Assembly (NCBI RefSeq): GCF_900543425.1
Contig: NZ_UQRQ01000020.1
Coordinates: forward strand, 1 to 60,101
From: an uncultured Sanguibacteroides sp.
GTDB lineage: Bacteria > Bacteroidota > Bacteroidia > Bacteroidales > Marinifilaceae
Direction of reading: 5' to 3'
DNA length: 60,101 bases
The notes under the pieces are model-generated. The model was not told the origin of the DNA and did no database searches. It saw only the letters and a list, made by a program, of their open reading frames with translations. The position numbers were made by a program, and so were the translations under genes. Below, in pieces: positions 27,515 to 36,255 of the stretch. The stretch's first letter is position 1. Every line of letters starts with the position of its first letter.

Positions 27515-28843
27515 CTAAAGCGTAAGGGTAAAGGTCGTTTCTCGACCGTATATGGAATTTACCTTTATATTTCCACCGTGAACCCTCATGATCTGCCGGG
27601 CAACACTCAAGCCGATACCGGAACCCTCTGCTTTAGTCGTGAAAAAGGGAACAAAAATTTCATTCATGACTTCCGGTTCTATTCCCGGTCCGTTATCCTT
27701 TACCTTAATCCACGTACTCCCGTCTTCTCCCCGTTCTGCCGACACGAGAATATATCCGTCAGGATGTTCCCTCAAAGCATAAAAGGCATTCTTCATTAAG
27801 TTTAACATCACCTGTCCCAACAGGTTCGGGTCCGCGTATACTTTCAAGTCTTCAGGTTGAATAGTAACCTCCAACCTTACTGCTGAAAAATTAATTTCCA
27901 TACTACACAAAATGACCATGCGATGAATAAATTCATTCAGATCGATCAACTCCTTTTCCGGTTTGGGAATCCGCGTAAATTTACGATAGGACTCCACGAA
28001 AGAGATTAATCCTTTCCCCGTCTCACCGATCACTTGCAGACCATTCATGGTATTACGCTTTAACTCTTCGTCCGGCATCTCCCCTTCCCGATACAAAGAC
28101 AACAAGGTATCGCTCAAGGAGGTCACCGGGGCTATGGAGTTCATGATTTCATGAGAAAGTACCCGGATCAACCGAATCCAGGAATCGATTTCCTTCTCAT
28201 CCAGCTCATTCTCTATATCATTTATTACCAAGAGTACGATCGGTTTATCACGCAATAATATCCGACTTGCACGAACCAATAACTGCACCCTTCCCCGTTC
28301 CGTGGTATACGTTACCCGCCGACTCTCTCCCGGTTGGATATTCCGAAAGAGTTCCTGCAAGTCCGGAGAGACTTTATTTAATTGTCCCACATGGGTAAAT
28401 ACCTCCAAACCAATTAATTTTAACGCCACATGATTGCAATCGGTAATAAATCCCTCCTTATCCATCACCACGATTCCTGAACTTACGCTATTAATAATCA
28501 ACTCATAAAACTTTTCACGTTGTTGTACCTCCAACCGGGTATTTTGCAAAATATCCTTCATCCGGTTCAACATGACATTCAAAACTCGTTCCGAAGGCAA
28601 GCCCTCCTTCTCCGGGAAATGAATGGTAAAATCATCATTCTCCAAAGAGCTGAAAAAATAAGTCAGCTTACGGTTAACATGGTTTATAGAATTAAATATC
28701 GAAACGACACATAATGCCACCAATCCGACCAGAAATCCTCCCCCGACATAACTCTTTTCCGATATCAAAATATAAGCCCCTACACTGGAAATCAATGCAA
28801 TCAGCAAATAAAAGAGCAAACGAAAAGAGTAATACCGGGACAT
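27515..28843 (-). CDS. Sensor histidine kinase (NtrB-like, PAS domain)
   Basis: A 442-residue membrane sensor. Two N-terminal hydrophobic helices (LLFYLLIALISSVGAYILI and FLVGLVALCVVSIF) have almost no loop between them. A HAMP-like linker and a PAS domain (FYELIINSVSSGIVVMDKEG) follow. The HisKA box is RVLSHEIMNSIAPVTSLSD with the phospho-histidine near residue 231. The ATPase has N box NLMKNAFYAL, G1 VKDNGPGIEP and G2 GSGIGLSVARQI. The tiny periplasmic part suggests it senses a membrane or cytoplasmic signal. It starts 4 bases after the sigma-54 response regulator, its evident partner. Confidence 0.92.
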   Translation of the reverse strand: MSRYYSFRLLFYLLIALISSVGAYILISEKSYVGGGFLVGLVALCVVSIFNSINHVNRKLTYFFSSLENDDFTIHFPEKEGLPSERVLNVMLNRMKDILQNTRLEVQQREKFYELIINSVSSGIVVMDKEGFITDCNHVALKLIGLEVFTHVGQLNKVSPDLQELFRNIQPGESRRVTYTTERGRVQLLVRASRILLRDKPIVLLVINDIENELDEKEIDSWIRLIRVLSHEIMNSIAPVTSLSDTLLSLYREGEMPDEELKRNTMNGLQVIGETGKGLISFVESYRKFTRIPKPEKELIDLNEFIHRMVILCSMEINFSAVRLEVTIQPEDLKVYADPNLLGQVMLNLMKNAFYALREHPDGYILVSAERGEDGSTWIKVKDNGPGIEPEVMNEIFVPFFTTKAEGSGIGLSVARQIMRVHGGNIKVNSIYGRETTFTLTL

Positions 28844-28847
28844 ACTG

Positions 28848-30212
28848 TTATAAATTAAATTTCTTTATTTTATTATACAATGTTTGCCGGGTAATCCCCA
28901 ATTGAACAGCCACGGTCGATAAATTACCGTCGTTACGTTCGATTGCCCGACGGATCATTTCTCTCTCCATCTCCTCCAGGGTAGAAACCGTATTCTCAAG
29001 CTGATCCGTCGTAGGTTTAAATAAAAAATCTCCCGGATGCAACCCCTCCTCGTCACTCATAATTACCGCTTTTTCGATAGCGTGCTGTAACTCTCTCACG
29101 TTTCCGGGCCAACTATAATTTAACAAACATTTTTTGGTCTCTTCCATCAAATACAATCCCCGCTTACCGTATTTGGCTCCATACTTCCGTAAAAAGAAAT
29201 CAGACAATAAAAGGATATCCTCTCCCCGCTCTCGCAAAGGAGGGATCTCGATATGAATCGTGTTGATCCGGTATAGAAGATCTTCCCGAAACAACCCTTT
29301 TTCCACCATCTCCTGCAAATTACTGTTCGTGGCGCAAATCAACCGGATATCTACCTCTATCGGTTTATTGGAACCTACCCGGGTAATCTTTCTTCCCTGA
29401 ATAGCTGCCAATAATTTCGATTGCAAGGCATAGGACAGATTACCGATTTCATCTAAAAACAAGGTTCCGTGATGAGCTGCCTCGAACTTTCCGGAACGAT
29501 CCTCACGGGCATCCGTGAAAGCACCCTTTACGTGACCGAACAATTCGCTTTCAAACAAGGTCTCCGTAATGGCTCCCATATCCACGGATATCATTACCTC
29601 CTCTTTTCGATTGGATAAAGCATGTAGCTCCTTGGCTACCATCTCCTTTCCCGTTCCGTTTTCTCCGGTAATCAACACATTGGCATCCGTGACCGCAACT
29701 TTCAGGATCAAATCATGCACCCGCCGCATTGCCGGAGAGTCTCCCCATATTCTCTCTTGATCTCCGTCCAACTGACGCTTCAATACCCCTTCCTTCTCCC
29801 GGAGCTGTTTCACCTCCTGCCGGGTTTGGTTCAATCGATAGGCTGCCAACAATGTAGCTACCAACTTGGCGTTATCCCAAGGCTTAACGACAAAATCAGT
29901 AGCACCCTCTTTTACCGCTTTCACCGCCAATTCTATATCCGCATACGCGGTAAACAAAACCACCGGCAAATCCGGAAGACGCTTTTTGATCTCCGTCAAC
30001 CAATACAACCCCTCGTTTCCGCTATTTATACCGGCAGCAAAATTCATATCCAATAAAACGACATCCACATTTTCACTCTCTAATATGGAAGGAATCCGGT
30101 TGGGGTTACCGATAGGAATTACTTTTCGAAATACTCCCGCCAACAACATCTCTATTGCCGTCAAAACTCCTTTATTATCATCTACAACTAATATCGTTCC
30201 TTGTTTGGCCAT
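28848..30212 (-). CDS. Sigma-54-dependent response regulator (NtrC family)
   Basis: A 454-residue activator. The receiver domain has the phospho-acceptor aspartate in VDVVLLDMNF (about residue 55). The AAA+ domain has Walker A GENGTGKEM and the sigma-54 contact loop GAFTDA, a variant of GAFTGA. Walker B is TLFLDEIGNLS. A Fis-type helix-turn-helix closes the protein (LSTVAVQLGITRQTLYNKIKKF). It activates sigma-54 polymerase from a distant enhancer. It is encoded between the ABC ATPase (21 bases upstream) and the kinase. The likely binding site is the palindrome at 31036-31073. Confidence 0.93.
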   Translation of the reverse strand: MAKQGTILVVDDNKGVLTAIEMLLAGVFRKVIPIGNPNRIPSILESENVDVVLLDMNFAAGINSGNEGLYWLTEIKKRLPDLPVVLFTAYADIELAVKAVKEGATDFVVKPWDNAKLVATLLAAYRLNQTRQEVKQLREKEGVLKRQLDGDQERIWGDSPAMRRVHDLILKVAVTDANVLITGENGTGKEMVAKELHALSNRKEEVMISVDMGAITETLFESELFGHVKGAFTDAREDRSGKFEAAHHGTLFLDEIGNLSYALQSKLLAAIQGRKITRVGSNKPIEVDIRLICATNSNLQEMVEKGLFREDLLYRINTIHIEIPPLRERGEDILLLSDFFLRKYGAKYGKRGLYLMEETKKCLLNYSWPGNVRELQHAIEKAVIMSDEEGLHPGDFLFKPTTDQLENTVSTLEEMEREMIRRAIERNDGNLSTVAVQLGITRQTLYNKIKKFNL

Positions 30213-30233
30213 ATTTCATCATTTTACATCACA

Positions 30234-30929
30234 CTACACTTCCGTATTCTCCATTCTGTTTGTCGTTTCGGTAACGACCTGACCATCGAAAAGATTTACG
30301 ACCCGATGAGCGTAAGAAGCATCATGCTGGGAGTGAGTCACCATTATAATAGTCGTTCCCTCCCGGTTCAGTTCGGTTAACAGATTCATCACCTCCGCCC
30401 CGTTCTTGGAGTCCAGATTACCGGTAGGTTCATCGGCCAGAATCAACTTCGGACCGGCAACTACCGCACGGGCAATAGCCACCCGCTGTTGTTGTCCTCC
30501 CGATAACTGCTGGGGAAAATGCTTCGACCGATGACTGATATTCATTCGTTTCAAAATAGTCGTTACCAACTCTTTTTTCTCCGAACTTTTCTTTTTCAGG
30601 TAGATTAAAGGCAACTCTACATTTTCATAAACATTCAATTCATCGATCAGGTTAAAACTTTGAAACACAAAACCGATATTTCCTTTACGTACCTTGGTTC
30701 TATCCTTCTCTTTAAAATGTCCCACCTCCTGGCCGTTAAAATAATAATTTCCCTCCGTGGGATTATCCAACAAACCGATAATATTCAATAACGTAGATTT
30801 GCCACATCCGGATGGCCCCATAATAGCAACAAATTCTCCCTCCTTTACATGGAGAGAAACCTTATTTAAAGCCGTCGTCTCTACCTCTTCGGTACGAAAA
30901 ACCTTACTTAAATTTTCAATCTTTATCAT
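30234..30929 (-). CDS. ABC transporter ATPase (MacB/LolD type)
   Basis: A 231-residue ATPase of the MacB/LolD/FtsE group. Walker A is MGPSGCGKSTLLN, the Q-loop region GFVFQSFNLIDELNVYENV, the signature LSGGQQQRVAIARAVV and Walker B LILADEPTGNLDSKNG. No permease lies on its own strand. The natural partners are the three FtsX-type permeases transcribed divergently across the shared regulatory region. It leads the operon with the response regulator and kinase. The start is MIKIENLSKVF; an ATG two codons earlier (30935) is equally possible. Confidence 0.9.
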   Translation of the reverse strand: MIKIENLSKVFRTEEVETTALNKVSLHVKEGEFVAIMGPSGCGKSTLLNIIGLLDNPTEGNYYFNGQEVGHFKEKDRTKVRKGNIGFVFQSFNLIDELNVYENVELPLIYLKKKSSEKKELVTTILKRMNISHRSKHFPQQLSGGQQQRVAIARAVVAGPKLILADEPTGNLDSKNGAEVMNLLTELNREGTTIIMVTHSQHDASYAHRVVNLFDGQVVTETTNRMENTEV

Positions 30930-30965
30930 AAACATCTACTTACGAGTAAAACATACCCGAGAGAT

Positions 30966-30981
30966 TACCATAAGTATGCCA
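30966..30981 (-). promoter_or_regulatory. Candidate sigma-54 promoter for ABC ATPase operon
   Basis: On the minus strand this reads TGGCATACTTATGGTA. The -24 GG (30980-30979) and the -12 position are separated by exactly 10 bases, as sigma-54 requires. The -12 pair is GT instead of GC, a weakness. It matches the rightward promoter at 12 of 16 positions and would start transcription about 25 bases before the ATPase gene. Confidence 0.5.
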
Positions 30982-31035
30982 AAATAAACATACATCTTAT
31001 TATCAACACATTAACTTATATATACCCATCCTGCA

Positions 31036-31073
31036 TGTAAAAAAAATAGACAATACTGTCCTATTTTTTTACA
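31036..31073. promoter_or_regulatory. Palindromic enhancer candidate for the response regulator
   Basis: Two 17-base arms (31036-31052 and 31057-31073) match as inverted copies at 14 positions in register, more with a one-base slip. They are separated by atac. The core is TAGACA, then TGTCCTA, flanked by A and T tracts and closed by TGT/ACA. Its centre is about 100 bases from each predicted start site, a normal distance for an NtrC-type upstream activating site. A terminator is unlikely between divergent genes. Confidence 0.6.
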
Positions 31074-31127
31074 AGAAGAAGTTTCCCTTATAAATATATT
31101 TCTCTGATTATAAACACGTTATATCTA

Positions 31128-31143
31128 TGGCATAAGTTTGGCA
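31128..31143 (+). promoter_or_regulatory. Sigma-54 promoter for TolC-adaptor-permease operon
   Basis: The sequence tggcataagtttggca has GG at 31129-31130 and GC at 31141-31142, exactly 10 bases apart, and good flanks for the -24 (TGGCA) and -12 (TGGCA for TTGCA) elements. Predicted transcription starts near 31154, 20 bases before the TolC-like gene. A neighbouring NtrC-family regulator gene supports it. Confidence 0.75.
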
Positions 31144-31173
31144 TCAGGGAGGACAAAATAAAACAAAAAAAAG

Positions 31174-32556
31174 ATGATTTTGAAATTATACCTCTTATTA
31201 TTCCTTTGTTTCCTGCTAAAAACTTACAGGATCGAAGCCCAAACTTCAGGATGGACGCTTCAAGAATGTATCGATTACGGCGTTGAACACAGCCTGAGCA
31301 TGCAACAAAAAAGATTACAAAACGACAACAATCGTCTGGAAGTAAGGGATGCGGTTTTAAACCTTCTCCCCTCCGTAAGTGGCATATCTCCGGGATTAAG
31401 TTATAGCTTCGGAAGGGGTATAGATCCCGAAACCAATACCTACGTGAATACCCGTTACATGTCGTTCGGTGGTTTCGGATTCGGAACCGGAATAACGGTT
31501 TTTGCAGGATTCAGCGGCATAAACCGGATCAAAATGGCTAAAATAGGTCGTTTGATGGGATTAAAAGAGACGGAGAACCAAGCCAATCAAATTGCGATAC
31601 AAATCATGCACTCCTTTTTCAACTACCTCTATATGCAGGAAGAAGTACATATCACGGAAGAACAAGTTGAAAACTACCGAATGCGATTGAAAAAAATAGA
31701 ACGGGAATGCGATTTGGGTAAAAAACCGAGAAGCGATCTGTTCGAAATGCAGGCACAACAAGCTTCCATGGAGTTCTTACTGGAATCTTCCCTGAATAAT
31801 CTTCAAAATGCTCTGGTTAACCTGAAATACCTGATGAATTATGAAGAAGAGGAGGAGTTTATGGTAGATACCCTTTCATTTGAAAATTTTTCCCTTAAAC
31901 AACACCATTTCGAAATCGATGACATTTATCGCAAAGCCATGGAAGAACTTCCGGAAATCTCTATGGCCAAATACTCTGTCCGTACGGCTCAATTAAATCT
32001 GATGACGGCACGGGCCAGTCTTTATCCCTCCATAAGCATGGGAGGAAGTATCTCTTTCGGAAGTTATTCGGATCATGTTAGTGAATCTTTCTGGAATCAG
32101 ATCTTCGACCGAAACAGAATCGGAAAAGGTTTTAGCATCAGTATGAGCATTCCGTTCTATTCCGGCTTAAGCAAACGTTCCGGACTAAGAAGAGCGAAGA
32201 ATTCATTAACGGCCACAGAACTTCAGTTTCTCCAAACCCAAAAAGAACTATACAATGAAATCCAAAAAGCATTACAGGAATTAAGTTCTTGTGCCAGTCG
32301 TTATCAGATATCCCTCCAACGGGAAAAGTTCTCAACCCTTTCACAAAGTGCCGCCCAAAAACGATACGAACAAGGTCTGATCACGATCATAGACCTCAAT
32401 AACACCTCCAATAACCAATTAGAAGCCAGATCGGAAGTACAGAAAAGCAAATTCAATTATATCATGCAAAAAAAGATGATCGATTTCTACCGGGGAATTC
32501 CATTACAAACAAAAGTGACTTCTCCCGATAATTTTAATTTTCGCAATTACAAATAA
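31174..32556 (+). CDS. TolC-like outer membrane efflux protein
   Basis: A 460-residue outer membrane factor with a signal peptide (LYLLLFLCFLLKTYRIEAQ). Its two repeated halves start near GWTLQECIDYGVEHSLSMQQ and AMEELPEISMAKYSVRTAQ. Long helices such as QNDNNRLEVRDAVLNLLPSV and ERYEQGLITIIDLNN-like KRYEQGLITIIDLNN are typical of TolC trimers. It should form the exit duct of the export system. First gene of the rightward operon, directly behind the sigma-54 promoter and 17 bases before the adaptor. Confidence 0.9.
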   Translation: MILKLYLLLFLCFLLKTYRIEAQTSGWTLQECIDYGVEHSLSMQQKRLQNDNNRLEVRDAVLNLLPSVSGISPGLSYSFGRGIDPETNTYVNTRYMSFGGFGFGTGITVFAGFSGINRIKMAKIGRLMGLKETENQANQIAIQIMHSFFNYLYMQEEVHITEEQVENYRMRLKKIERECDLGKKPRSDLFEMQAQQASMEFLLESSLNNLQNALVNLKYLMNYEEEEEFMVDTLSFENFSLKQHHFEIDDIYRKAMEELPEISMAKYSVRTAQLNLMTARASLYPSISMGGSISFGSYSDHVSESFWNQIFDRNRIGKGFSISMSIPFYSGLSKRSGLRRAKNSLTATELQFLQTQKELYNEIQKALQELSSCASRYQISLQREKFSTLSQSAAQKRYEQGLITIIDLNNTSNNQLEARSEVQKSKFNYIMQKKMIDFYRGIPLQTKVTSPDNFNFRNYK

Positions 32557-32573
32557 TATTAAACAAATACGTC

Positions 32574-33824
32574 ATGGACAAACCCATTGAACAAAAAAAA
32601 GGTTTAAAGAAAAAACATATTCCCTACTTAGCCGGAACCGTTTTTATCCTGTTATTTATCGGCTGGGCCATATTCGGCAATCACCAATCCAGCCTGAGAG
32701 TGGATAAAGACAAAGTCACCGTCGAGGAGGTTACGCGAGGTGTTTTCAACGACTATATCCGCATCATGGGAAACGTGGAACCCCTTAACTTTTCACAACT
32801 CACGGCTATTGAAGGAGGAAGAGTGAAAGAGCAGTTTAAAGAAGCCGGAGAGATGGTAAAAGCCGGAGAGATCATTCTCCGTTTAGAGAATCAAAGTCTC
32901 GAAACCGAAATAATAAATAATGAGGCCGGATTCGTGGAAGAGCAAAACAATACCCAAAACGCCCTTCTGGATTTGGAAAAAGAGACCCTCAACCTACAAC
33001 AGGAACGACTGAACACGGAATTGGATACCGAACGGAAGAAGAGAAAATATTTACAAAACGAACAACTTTACAAAGAAGACCTGATTGCCAAAGAAGAATA
33101 CCTCATCGCCAAAGAGGATTATGAATTTGCTATCAAAAGTCAGCGGTTGATTTCGGAAAAACAAGCCAAAGACTCCATCCGACGGCATAGACAAGCCATT
33201 ATCATGAAAGATAAACTGGAAAACAAAAAACGTAATCTGATATTAACCCGGGAACGATATGCCCAGTTGGAAGTTTGTGCTCCTATCGACGGGCAACTCG
33301 GAGAACTGAACATCGAGATCGGACAATACATCAGTTCCGGTACGCAAATCGGAAAAATCAACGTTTTAGGTAAATATAAAGTAAGTACTCTGATCGATGA
33401 ACACTATATCGATCGGGTACGCAAAGATTTGGAAGCCACCCTGGAACGACAGGGAAAAGATTTCAACATGAAAGTAATAAAAGTATACCCCGATGTAAAA
33501 GAAGGTCAATTTAAAACCGATCTGGAATTCACGGAAGAAGTCCCGGATAATATCCGGACGGGACAGACGTATCATATCAACTTGCAACTGGGAGCTTCCG
33601 ACGAATCGATATTAATTCCCCGGGGAAGCTTTTACCAAAGCACGGGCGGACAATGGATATACGTACTCACACCCGACGGTAAAGAGGCTTATCGACGGAA
33701 AATCAAAATCGGAAAACAAAATCCCAGGTATTATCAGGTGCTGGAAGGTATTCAACCCGGAGAGAAAGTCATTACGTCCGGTTACGAGATGTACGGGGAT
33801 AACGAAAGACTGATTCTTAAATAA
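32574..33824 (+). CDS. HlyD/MacA-like periplasmic adaptor
   Basis: A 416-residue membrane fusion protein. One N-terminal membrane anchor (IPYLAGTVFILLFIGWAIFG) precedes a lipoyl-like half (GRVKEQFKEAGEMVKAGEII). A long alpha hairpin spans roughly residues 120-220, and the second lipoyl half reads EVCAPIDGQLGELNIEIGQY. The C-terminal beta-barrel and membrane-proximal domains contain NIRTGQTYHINLQL and GEKVITSGYEMYGDNERL. It bridges the inner-membrane permeases and the TolC-like duct. Confidence 0.9.
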   Translation: MDKPIEQKKGLKKKHIPYLAGTVFILLFIGWAIFGNHQSSLRVDKDKVTVEEVTRGVFNDYIRIMGNVEPLNFSQLTAIEGGRVKEQFKEAGEMVKAGEIILRLENQSLETEIINNEAGFVEEQNNTQNALLDLEKETLNLQQERLNTELDTERKKRKYLQNEQLYKEDLIAKEEYLIAKEDYEFAIKSQRLISEKQAKDSIRRHRQAIIMKDKLENKKRNLILTRERYAQLEVCAPIDGQLGELNIEIGQYISSGTQIGKINVLGKYKVSTLIDEHYIDRVRKDLEATLERQGKDFNMKVIKVYPDVKEGQFKTDLEFTEEVPDNIRTGQTYHINLQLGASDESILIPRGSFYQSTGGQWIYVLTPDGKEAYRRKIKIGKQNPRYYQVLEGIQPGEKVITSGYEMYGDNERLILK

Positions 33825-33875
33825 AAAAAGACAGACTTTTTATACATTGCATTAAAATAAACCGTAAAGAGAAAC

Positions 33876-36251
33876 ATGTATCAACTCAAATTCATATTCA
33901 GAAATTTATCCCGTCACCGCCTCTATACCGTTATCAATATAACCGGATTATTCATTGCCTTTACCGCAGCCTTACTCATGTACGGATACGTGGTAAAAGA
34001 GTGGAAAACTGACCGCTTTCATGAGAACAAAGAGGATATCTATCGCGTTACCTTCCAGAAGGCGGGAAATGAATTCTGGGAGAGTGAATTTTGCAGCCCC
34101 ATGGCAGAACAGGCCCGGCAAGAGATTCCCGGCGTCAAAAACTTTGTCCGGGTAACAGCTCCTCAAACTCTTTTGGTAAAACCGGAAAACAGTCGGGAAT
34201 ATACTCCGGAGAATCAGTGTAGATATGCTGATTTTCAACTATTCCAAGTCTTCTCGTTTCCCCTCGTTCAGGGAGACACCCAAATACCCCGGAAATATTG
34301 GATCGTTATTTCGGAAAAAATGGCCCGAAAATATTTCGGCAAAGAAAATCCGTTGGGAAAAGAGATCACGATAAAAAAAACAAATGACGATTTGGGTATT
34401 CCTTACCACATTGCCGGTATCATGAAAAATATTCCGGACAGATCGTCTATTCAGGCGGACTTTATACTTGACTTCTCTGTTATCGAATGGACCTATCGGT
34501 ATGCTCAGGGTAATTCATGCAATACTTTTTTACAAATCGATAAAAACGTATCCGTCTCTGACATAGAAAAAGCCATTCCGGATCTGGAACTCAGACTCTC
34601 CGGCGATCCGGAATATTACTCGAATCGGATCACCAGGCTCCAACCCTTGAAAAAACTGCATCTGCATTCCGGCCATATCCGGGAATTCGAACCGGCTTTC
34701 ATACTCGGATCACCCCAATTCAACCTGACCCTGAGTGGGGTCACCTTACTCATCCTCTTCTTGGCGGCATGTAATTATCTGATGATTAAATTAGCCCAAA
34801 TTCACAGGCAGGCCAACACCTTTACACTACAAAAATGCCTGGGAGCCGAAAATCGCCATATTTTACTGAGAATCATGCAGGAAACCGGAATACATCTCTG
34901 TATTGCATCACTCTTTACCCTGATCGGAGTCTATCTCCTTCATCCCCATTTTGTCCGGATCATCTCCCCAATTCACGTGTATACCTTTCATTTATCGATA
35001 GTCGAATCTGTCGGGTTCCTAATCATACTCTTTTTGTTTACCATCTGTGTCGGAGGTATTCTTTACCTCCATTATGCCAGAGAGATCCGGGAACAAAAAA
35101 TAAAGAAAGAAAACTCTTCTTCCATCGATTTGAAAAAAATGCTCATGTTTATTCAAATCTGTATATTCGGGGCTCTCCTGTTTTGTTCCGTCGTACTCTT
35201 TCGGCAAATGGCTTTTATACGGAACAAACCGATGGGATTCGATTCTCAAAATGTATTGTGTATCGAATGGGAAGGTTATAAAGAGACAAGCAGTATCAAA
35301 GAAGAGCTTTTACGTCATCCGGACATACTGTCGGTAAGCAACGGCCGGCCGCTTCCGATCGGAAATTGGTCTTCATTTAAAACATTTGCCGCAGAACGTC
35401 CCGAAACGATTATCGACGCGTATGTACTATTAGGAGACCTCGATTATATCGATACATACCGGATCGAGTTGGTCGAAGGACGGAAGTTCCTTTCCAACTT
35501 AAAGACGGAAGAAAGATTCCGGAACAGTCCGGTTCAGGAGGCAGAAGTAGTTGTCAACCAAAAGCTCGTTAAACAGCTCGACCTGAAACAACCGATCGGG
35601 TCCATCCTGGATTACGGTTTTTCCACGTTAAAAATTGTCGGGATCGTAAATGACTTTCATTACGAATCCCTCTATCAACCGATCAAACCGGTCATTATCG
35701 GATGCGATCTTTTAGGCTTCGACTGGAATCTAAGCATACGTTACCGGGAAGGGAAACGTAACGAAGTCGTTGATTACATCCATAAACTTTACCGGGAACG
35801 TTTTCCGATTGCTCTGTTTCACTACTCGGAATACCCTTACTCCCAATTATACGAAAAGGATATCGCTTTCGTCCGGTTGATCTATATTTTTACCGGCCTC
35901 GCCTTATTTATCGGAGGAATGGGTATCTTCGCCTTCTCCGTGTTTATGGCGGAAAATAAAAGAAAGGAGATTGCCTTACGAAAAGTAAACGGAGCCTCGG
36001 AAAGAGAGGTCGTAAGATTATTAAATTCCATTTTCCTGCGACAAATTATCGGGGCTTGCCTTATTAGTCTCCCTATTGCCTATTTCGGTTGTAAAAAATG
36101 GCTGGAAGGATTTGCCTATAAAACCGACATGACGATCGGGCTATACATAGGAGTAGTCGTTACGACCATTCTCATTGTCATGCTGACGACTAATTGGCAA
36201 ATCGTTAGGGCAGCCCGTGCCAACCCCGTAGAAACGCTTAAAAAAGAATAA
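33876..36251 (+). CDS. FtsX/MacB-type ABC permease 1
   Basis: A 791-residue permease. A first membrane helix (TVINITGLFIAFTAALLMYGYV) is followed by a MacB-like periplasmic core domain. A first FtsX helix bundle starts near LSGVTLLILFLAACNYLM, then comes a second periplasmic domain. The final FtsX bundle starts at FTGLALFIGGMGIFAFSVFM and contains ENKRKEIALRKVNGASEREV. It ends with the family tail ARANPVETLKKE. It has the double FtsX layout of large Bacteroidota permeases. No ATPase domain is present; the likely partner is the divergent ATPase at 30234. It lies 51 bases after the adaptor and 4 bases before permease 2. Confidence 0.9.
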   Translation: MYQLKFIFRNLSRHRLYTVINITGLFIAFTAALLMYGYVVKEWKTDRFHENKEDIYRVTFQKAGNEFWESEFCSPMAEQARQEIPGVKNFVRVTAPQTLLVKPENSREYTPENQCRYADFQLFQVFSFPLVQGDTQIPRKYWIVISEKMARKYFGKENPLGKEITIKKTNDDLGIPYHIAGIMKNIPDRSSIQADFILDFSVIEWTYRYAQGNSCNTFLQIDKNVSVSDIEKAIPDLELRLSGDPEYYSNRITRLQPLKKLHLHSGHIREFEPAFILGSPQFNLTLSGVTLLILFLAACNYLMIKLAQIHRQANTFTLQKCLGAENRHILLRIMQETGIHLCIASLFTLIGVYLLHPHFVRIISPIHVYTFHLSIVESVGFLIILFLFTICVGGILYLHYAREIREQKIKKENSSSIDLKKMLMFIQICIFGALLFCSVVLFRQMAFIRNKPMGFDSQNVLCIEWEGYKETSSIKEELLRHPDILSVSNGRPLPIGNWSSFKTFAAERPETIIDAYVLLGDLDYIDTYRIELVEGRKFLSNLKTEERFRNSPVQEAEVVVNQKLVKQLDLKQPIGSILDYGFSTLKIVGIVNDFHYESLYQPIKPVIIGCDLLGFDWNLSIRYREGKRNEVVDYIHKLYRERFPIALFHYSEYPYSQLYEKDIAFVRLIYIFTGLALFIGGMGIFAFSVFMAENKRKEIALRKVNGASEREVVRLLNSIFLRQIIGACLISLPIAYFGCKKWLEGFAYKTDMTIGLYIGVVVTTILIVMLTTNWQIVRAARANPVETLKKE

Positions 36252-36255
36252 AACT

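Larger units (their letters stand above)
30936..31173. other. Divergent control region of the sigma-54 export locus
   Basis: This 238-base gap holds a rightward sigma-54-like promoter, a weaker leftward one and a 38-bp near-palindrome almost equidistant from both predicted start points. The layout fits one enhancer serving two operons: the ATPase-regulator-kinase unit and the TolC-adaptor-permease unit. Confidence 0.65.

Noticed and set aside
27422..27799. Basic ORF with GTG start antisense to the histidine kinase 3' end
   Set aside because: Most of it overlaps the well-supported kinase gene on the other strand, and its composition looks like a shadow frame.
31036..31073. A/T-flanked palindrome read as a terminator
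   Set aside because: It lies between two divergent genes where no transcript should end, and its distance to both sigma-54-like promoters fits an enhancer better.
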